Source of the DNA: Streptomyces tirandamycinicus
GTDB lineage: Bacteria; Actinomycetota; Actinomycetes; Streptomycetales; Streptomycetaceae
Direction: 5' to 3'
DNA: 64,000 nt
Assembly: GCF_003097515.1 (NCBI RefSeq)
Contig: NZ_CP029188.1
Location: 4,289,001-4,353,000, forward strand
The translations under genes and the position numbers were made by a program. The notes below the pieces were generated by a model. The model ran no database searches. It saw only the letters and a program-made list of their open reading frames with translations, and was not told where the DNA came from. Position 1 is the first letter of the stretch; each line of letters starts with the position of its first letter. Of this stretch, positions 59,991 to 64,000 are shown piece by piece.

Positions 59991-60338
59991 GCTTGCGTTC
60001 CCTTTCGACGAGTGCGAGGTCCGTCGAATGTCCGGAGGGTGGGGAGCCCGGTCACCCCCGCAGCTGCGTGCCGCGTGCGGAGCCTTCCCATGCGCCCGTG
60101 GACGGCGTGCCGAGTCCGGTGTCACGCCTTTCCTCTCATCACTGCTGACGGACCTTCCCGCACTCGAACTATCCACGTGGGCCCGAGGGCCCCCGTGTGC
60201 CGCGCCGGGCCGTCACCCGGCCGGGCGCCATCGTGCGCCGAACGGCCCACGGTGCTCTCCCGCGGCGGGAACGGACGCCGGGCCCCGCCCCGCCGGGACC
60301 GGGGGGCCCGGCGAGACGGAAGCCGGCCGTCGCGGTGC
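59991..60338. other. Gap with GC-rich inverted repeats, no gene
   Basis: About 350 bases upstream of the secreted-protein gene and downstream of the P450 gene. GCCGGGCC-type inverted repeats at about 60208-60231 and 60279-60312 can form hairpins and may end the P450 transcript. No frame has convincing coding bias. Confidence 0.45.
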
Positions 60339-61730
60339 TCAGTCCCGTGCGGCGGGGCGCAGCCGGCAGCGCGCCGGTCCCTTCGGGCGCAGGGTGATGC
60401 CCGCGTCGACCGGGACCCGATGGTCCACCGCCTCCAGTTCGTACGCGCTCAGGACCATGGCGAGCGCGAGTACCGACTCCAGCATCGAGAAGTGCTGGCC
60501 GATGCAGGCGCGCGGCCCGCCGCCGAAGGGGAACCAGGCGTAGCGCGGGCGGTCCTTCTCCGCACCGGGGGCGAAACGCTCCGGGTCGAAGCGGTCCGGG
60601 TCCTCCCAGTAGCGGGGGTGCCGCTGCGTCACCCACGGCGCCACGACCACGTCCGCCCCGGCCGGGATGGTGTGCCCGTCCACGACCGCGTCCGCGACCG
60701 CGCGGCGGCCGATGACCGGCGCGGCCGGATAGAGCCGCATCGCCTCCTTCAGCACCTGGGTGAGGTACGGCAGCGCGTCGAGGTCGTACGCCTCGGGCGT
60801 GCGGCCCCCCAGGATGCGCACGGCCTCCGCGCGCGCCCGGGACTGCTGCTCGGGGTGCCGGGCGAGCAGATGGAGCGCGAACGCCAGCGAGGTGGCCGTC
60901 GTCTCGTGCCCCGCGAGCAGGAAGATCAGCACCTGGTCACGGATCTCGGACGCGTCCAGGGCCCCCTCCGCGGAGTTCTCCTCGGACCTCTCCGCGGATC
61001 TCTCCGCCCGGGCGAGCAGGGTCAGGAGGTCGTCGCCCTTGGCCGCGTCCCCCTCCGCGCGCCGCTCCTCGATGATCCGGTCGCAGACCCCGTACAGCTC
61101 CTCCATCGCGGCTGCGGCCCGCCGGTTGCCGGGAGTGGGCCAGTCGCGGGGCGGGTTGACGGGGGAGTACCCGCGCCGCAGCGTGTACTCGCCGATGACC
61201 GGGAAGCAGCGCTCGACGACGGGCACGGCCGCCTCGACGTCCGTGCCGAACAGGATGCGCGCCACCGCCCGCAGCGCCAGCCGGGTCATCTCGTCGACGA
61301 CGTCCACCGTGCCGTCGGGGGCGGTCGACCACCGGTCCAGGAGCCCGGCGGTCTCGTCGGTGACGGCGGCGGCGTAGCCGTCCACCCGCTTGCGGGTGAA
61401 CAGCGGCTGCATCAGCCGCCGTTGCCGGAGGTAGTCCTCGTCCTGGCTGGTGAGCAGCCCGTTGCCGAAGGACTCCCGGATCTCCTGGTAGAAGGCGTTG
61501 TCCTTGCGGAAGTTGGCCGAGTCGGTCGCCAGGATCTGCTGGGCGCCCTCCGCGGAGAACACCGCGTACAGCTCCATCCGCAGCCCGGGAGGACCGGCGG
61601 TGAAGCGGACGACGTCGCCGTGCGCCCGGCGGGCGGCGAGATAGGTGCCGAGGGAGTCCCGCTTCAGGTCGAACATCGACCCCAGCAGGGGCAGACCGGC
61701 CGGACCGGGTACGCGCGTGCTCGTCGTCAT
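60339..61730 (-). CDS. Cytochrome P450
   Basis: A 463-residue heme mono-oxygenase. It has the I-helix oxygen motif LLAGHETTA, the K-helix KEAMRLYP (ExxR), and the heme loop FPFGGGPRACIGQHFS with the ligand Cys. The sequence is of the CYP102/CYP4-like soluble type. The substrate cannot be told; a ferredoxin partner is not nearby. The ATG start overlaps the DUF397 stop by four bases, so its translation is coupled to a regulatory cluster, an unusual position for a P450. Confidence 0.92.
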   Translation of the reverse strand: MTTSTRVPGPAGLPLLGSMFDLKRDSLGTYLAARRAHGDVVRFTAGPPGLRMELYAVFSAEGAQQILATDSANFRKDNAFYQEIRESFGNGLLTSQDEDYLRQRRLMQPLFTRKRVDGYAAAVTDETAGLLDRWSTAPDGTVDVVDEMTRLALRAVARILFGTDVEAAVPVVERCFPVIGEYTLRRGYSPVNPPRDWPTPGNRRAAAAMEELYGVCDRIIEERRAEGDAAKGDDLLTLLARAERSAERSEENSAEGALDASEIRDQVLIFLLAGHETTATSLAFALHLLARHPEQQSRARAEAVRILGGRTPEAYDLDALPYLTQVLKEAMRLYPAAPVIGRRAVADAVVDGHTIPAGADVVVAPWVTQRHPRYWEDPDRFDPERFAPGAEKDRPRYAWFPFGGGPRACIGQHFSMLESVLALAMVLSAYELEAVDHRVPVDAGITLRPKGPARCRLRPAARD

Positions 61731-61969
61731 GCCCCGACACCGCCGAGGAACCGCGTCCACGCGGCACCGGCGACGGCGAAGCGCGGGCCGTCCTCGCCGA
61801 GCTTGGAGTCGCGGATGTGGACGGTGTGGGGGCAGGCGGCCATCTCGACACAGGCGCCGCCCTGGTCATCGCTGTAGCTGGACTTGCGCCATTCGAGGGC
61901 GACTTCGACGCAGGCGCTTCCCTGGTCGTCGCTGTAGCTGGACTTGAACCACGTGAGTATGTCGCTCAT
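61727..61969 (-). CDS. Double DUF397 protein
   Basis: An 80-residue protein with two DUF397 core motifs in tandem: WFKSSYSDDQGSACVEVA and WRKSSYSDDQGGACVEMA, nearly identical at the DNA level. Most DUF397 proteins have one. DUF397 proteins accompany XRE regulators of the WhiJ/AbaA-like systems that influence development and antibiotic production in Streptomyces. It overlaps the XRE stop and the P450 start by four bases each, so all three are translationally coupled. Confidence 0.92.
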   Translation of the reverse strand: MSDILTWFKSSYSDDQGSACVEVALEWRKSSYSDDQGGACVEMAACPHTVHIRDSKLGEDGPRFAVAGAAWTRFLGGVGA

Positions 61970-62760
61970 AGCTCGTCGGCCACCTTTCTGATGAACTCGG
62001 CTGAGTCCTCAATGCAGAGGGCGTGCCTGCGGATCATGTCATGACGCTGGGTCAGCTCACTGATCTTGGCGTGTTCGGCGTAGAGCGCGCTGGTCGTCTG
62101 TCCTTCCGCGAAGGCGTAGTGCTCATGGTCGGGGGTCTCCAGCAGGACCAACGGGCCCGCCAGTGCCAGGCCGCTGCATCGGCCCATGGGCAGCGCCTGG
62201 ACGGAGACGTTCCGCAATTCGGCTGCTTCGAGCACTCGTAGGAGCTGTCGCTTCATCGACTCGCCGCCGCCCACCATGCTGCGCAACGCCGCCTCGTGCA
62301 GCACAAAGCTGAACATGGTGCTCGACCTGCGCGACAGTGCCTCCTGCCGCCGCAGCCTGGCCCCCACCCGCTCTTCGACCGTCTCGTCGTCCAGCGGCGG
62401 GCAGCTCTCGCTGATCAGCGCCCGGGCGTACTCCTCGGTCTGAAGCAGCCCGGGGATCAGCAGGGGCTCGTACCAGTGGAGTGCGATCGCTTCGGCCTCG
62501 ATCGCCATGTACTCCTGCGAGCGCGCCGGAAACGGCTCCGGCTTCAGGAACTCCAGCGCCGCCAGCAGCTTCCCCTGCGCCCCGCACATCTGGTCCGCCA
62601 CCTGGAGCAGCCTGGCGCTCGGCTTGCGGCGCCCCTGCTCCATCGACTTCACCGTCTCGTACTCGTAGTTGGCCTCCTTGCCGAGCTCCTCGCGGCTGAC
62701 GCCCGCCTCCGTGCGCCACAGTTTGATCTGGTTGCCGCAGTACCGCCAGGTCTCCGTCAT
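61966..62760 (-). CDS. XRE regulator of the WhiJ/AbaA-like type (DUF5753)
   Basis: A 264-residue regulator. Its N-terminal helix-turn-helix (about 8-65) has RTEAGVSREELGKEANYEY and VKSMEQGRRKPS. The C-terminal domain (about 85-264) has PLLIPGLLQTEEYARAL and RLRRQEAL, the DUF5753 pattern. GGGAGGG lies 8 bases before the ATG. It is divergent from an ATP-binding protein gene and first in a coupled XRE-DUF397-P450 operon. Confidence 0.93.
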   Translation of the reverse strand: MTETWRYCGNQIKLWRTEAGVSREELGKEANYEYETVKSMEQGRRKPSARLLQVADQMCGAQGKLLAALEFLKPEPFPARSQEYMAIEAEAIALHWYEPLLIPGLLQTEEYARALISESCPPLDDETVEERVGARLRRQEALSRRSSTMFSFVLHEAALRSMVGGGESMKRQLLRVLEAAELRNVSVQALPMGRCSGLALAGPLVLLETPDHEHYAFAEGQTTSALYAEHAKISELTQRHDMIRRHALCIEDSAEFIRKVADEL

Positions 62761-62865
62761 GGTTGTTCGCCCTCCCCGTCCCAGGTGTACGCGTCGGGTA
62801 CAACCACCGTGCGTACTCATGTCGTTACTTCATCAGGCCGGGGCGGCACCAGCAGCGTATGAGCC

Positions 62866-63387
62866 ATGAATCAGCACATCGAGTGGCGGCTGCCCCGCAG
62901 CCCGCGCAGCGCGGGCCGGGCCCGCGCGTTCCTGGCCGAGCAGTCGCGGGAGTGGAAGCTCCCCGACGAGGTGGCGGAGACGGCCGTGCTGCTGCTCAGT
63001 GAGCTGGTGACGAACGCCTGCCGGCACGCCCGCGTCCCGCCCGGCCGCCAGGTGCGGGCGCGGTGCGTGCTGGGGAGCGACGGTGTGCTGAGGGTCGAGG
63101 TGTCGGACGCGAGCGAGGTGCTGCCGTGCCCGCGTACCGCCGGACCCGGCGACGAGGCGGGACGCGGACTCGCGCTGGTCGCGGCGCTCGCGGACGCATG
63201 GGGCGCGCACCCGCGGGAGTGCGGCGTCGGGAAGACGGTGTGGTTCGAGATCGGCGACGGCGTGCGGGGCCGTCCCGGGTGTGCTGATCTGGAGGGAGCG
63301 GACGACGCGCGTCACGACCCGGGCCCGCCGGAAGGCGGGCCCCGGCCCGCCGCCACGGTTCCCGCGACCGTGGAGGGCGGGCCGTGA
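62866..63387 (+). CDS. RsbW-like ATP-binding (anti-sigma-type) protein
   Basis: A 173-residue HATPase_c protein of the anti-sigma/serine-kinase type. It has the N box LVTNACRHA and the G boxes VSDASEVLP and GRGLALVAALADAWG. The C-terminus is a low-complexity Gly/Pro tail. Together with the divergent XRE and DUF397 genes it completes the known XRE/DUF397/ATP-binding trio of Streptomyces. No sigma factor is adjacent. Confidence 0.9.
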   Translation: MNQHIEWRLPRSPRSAGRARAFLAEQSREWKLPDEVAETAVLLLSELVTNACRHARVPPGRQVRARCVLGSDGVLRVEVSDASEVLPCPRTAGPGDEAGRGLALVAALADAWGAHPRECGVGKTVWFEIGDGVRGRPGCADLEGADDARHDPGPPEGGPRPAATVPATVEGGP

Positions 63388-63399
63388 CAAGGAGGAGCC

Positions 63400-64000
63400 A
63401 TGTCCGACCCGGCGAAGCCGTCCCGGCATCTGAGCGGTATGCGAGACGAGCGGTACGGCGAGGTCGTGCTGATCTCACCGGACGGGAACGGCGGCCTCAA
63501 GGGAGCCGTCTACACCACCTACGGCCTCAACGACTGCCCGCCCGACAAGTGGAACGCACTGGACGCGGGCGCCCTGGCGGCGCGGTTCGGCGTCCCCGTC
63601 GTCTTCCTCAACGGGCCCCGGTTCTGGACGATCGACGAGGTCACCACGTACAACTGGGGCGGCGTCGAGCAGTTCGACGGCCTGGAGGCCCGCTGGGCCG
63701 CCGATGTCCGCATCCCGCCGGACGTCGACTTCTCCGCCGGGGCCGGCGGGAAGCACTATGTGCCCACCACCGTGGACCGGGACACCGAGTACGTGCTGAA
63801 GGCCGGCAGGCCGGTGTACACCCTGGAGGACCCCGATGGCCGGACGTTCGTGCTCCAGGCGTACTCCCACACCGTGGACCCCGGCCTGACGTCGGACTCG
63901 CTGGCCTCCCTCGGCGACCGGCTGCGGCTGCCGGAGGGCTGGCGGTTCCGCACGCACACCCCGGACGAGGACCTGCACGTCAGGACGGCGGACAACAAGG
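63400..64000 (+). CDS. Hypothetical protein, 3' end outside the window
   Basis: The frame starts at an ATG with AAGGAGG 5 bases upstream and is open to the window edge (200 codons seen). It reads GMRDERYGEVVLISP, then KGAVYTTYGLNDCPPDKW, FWTIDEVTTYNWGGVEQF and VLQAYSHTVDPGLTSDSL, a pattern of a conserved protein of unknown function that I recall as secreted or periplasmic in other bacteria. Here there is no signal peptide. It lies 12 bases after the ATP-binding protein gene and may be co-transcribed with it. Confidence 0.75.
   Translation, partial: MSDPAKPSRHLSGMRDERYGEVVLISPDGNGGLKGAVYTTYGLNDCPPDKWNALDAGALAARFGVPVVFLNGPRFWTIDEVTTYNWGGVEQFDGLEARWAADVRIPPDVDFSAGAGGKHYVPTTVDRDTEYVLKAGRPVYTLEDPDGRTFVLQAYSHTVDPGLTSDSLASLGDRLRLPEGWRFRTHTPDEDLHVRTADNK

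Noticed and set aside
1..64000. tRNA, rRNA or riboswitch genes
   Set aside because: No cloverleaf, rRNA-like or recognisable riboswitch sequence was noticed on reading; a covariance-model scan would be needed to be certain.

Overview
The window looks like a stretch of Streptomyces chromosome. Base composition is very GC-rich, codon third positions are almost all G or C, and GTG and TTG starts are frequent. Actinobacterial hallmarks include mycothiol S-conjugate amidase, GTP-type PEP carboxykinase, an LAXTG sortase substrate and an XRE/DUF397/ATP-binding trio. All identifications were made by reading the translated sequence; no database search was run.

Layout. (1) 0-9.5 kb is a regulatory and envelope region: an OmpR-type two-component system with upstream secreted/anchored proteins, an L,D-transpeptidase lipoprotein, a divergent XRE regulator/alcohol dehydrogenase pair and a NarL-type two-component system. 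(2) 9.5-11.2 kb is a low-coding gap followed by a possible lysozyme-like toxin with a coupled membrane protein. (3) 11.5-26.1 kb is conserved housekeeping: msrA, metB, a sigma-like protein, a MarR regulator, threonine ammonia-lyase, a DrrA/B-type ABC exporter, greA, DUF4307, mca and a large NB-ARC/TPR protein. (4) 26.9-44.6 kb is accessory DNA. It holds a secreted pseudo-protease with 53-residue repeats, a Tat-exported ALF-repeat/coiled-coil protein, a secreted DNA/RNA endonuclease, a YwqG-like possible immunity protein with a broken second copy, an internally deleted IS630 relic, a pentapeptide-repeat membrane protein, two lipid-linked-sugar type membrane/glycosyltransferase genes, a MarR/MFS pair and a Uma2 protein. 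(5) 44.6-64 kb returns to core-like genes: the intact DUF255 (YyaL-type) gene, a four-gene glycan operon ending in a copper-radical oxidase, hemolysin III, PEP carboxykinase, an aminotransferase, AlkB, and a regulatory cluster coupling XRE, DUF397 and a cytochrome P450.

Main observation. The first about 160 bp of the intact DUF255 gene (start 44633) occurs twice more as decayed fragments at 26893-27054 and 40903-41059. Both fragments stop matching at the same point, in the CHWC codons, and both continue into a second sequence that they share with each other but not with the intact gene. This is what repeated site-specific integration into the 5' end of a protein gene would leave behind. The accessory region would then be two stacked elements (about 14.0 and 3.7 kb) whose integrases are gone. 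The inner cargo (ALF-repeat protein, secreted nuclease, YwqG-like protein plus fragment) resembles an interbacterial toxin/immunity island.

The second attractive system is the operon 46781-53641. A processive family-2 glycosyltransferase, an ArnT-like membrane mannosyltransferase and a DPM1-GtrA fusion are joined end to end by GTGA/TTGA overlaps to a galactose-oxidase-like enzyme that keeps all five metal/radical ligands, parallel to the known CslA/GlxA glycan system of Streptomyces.
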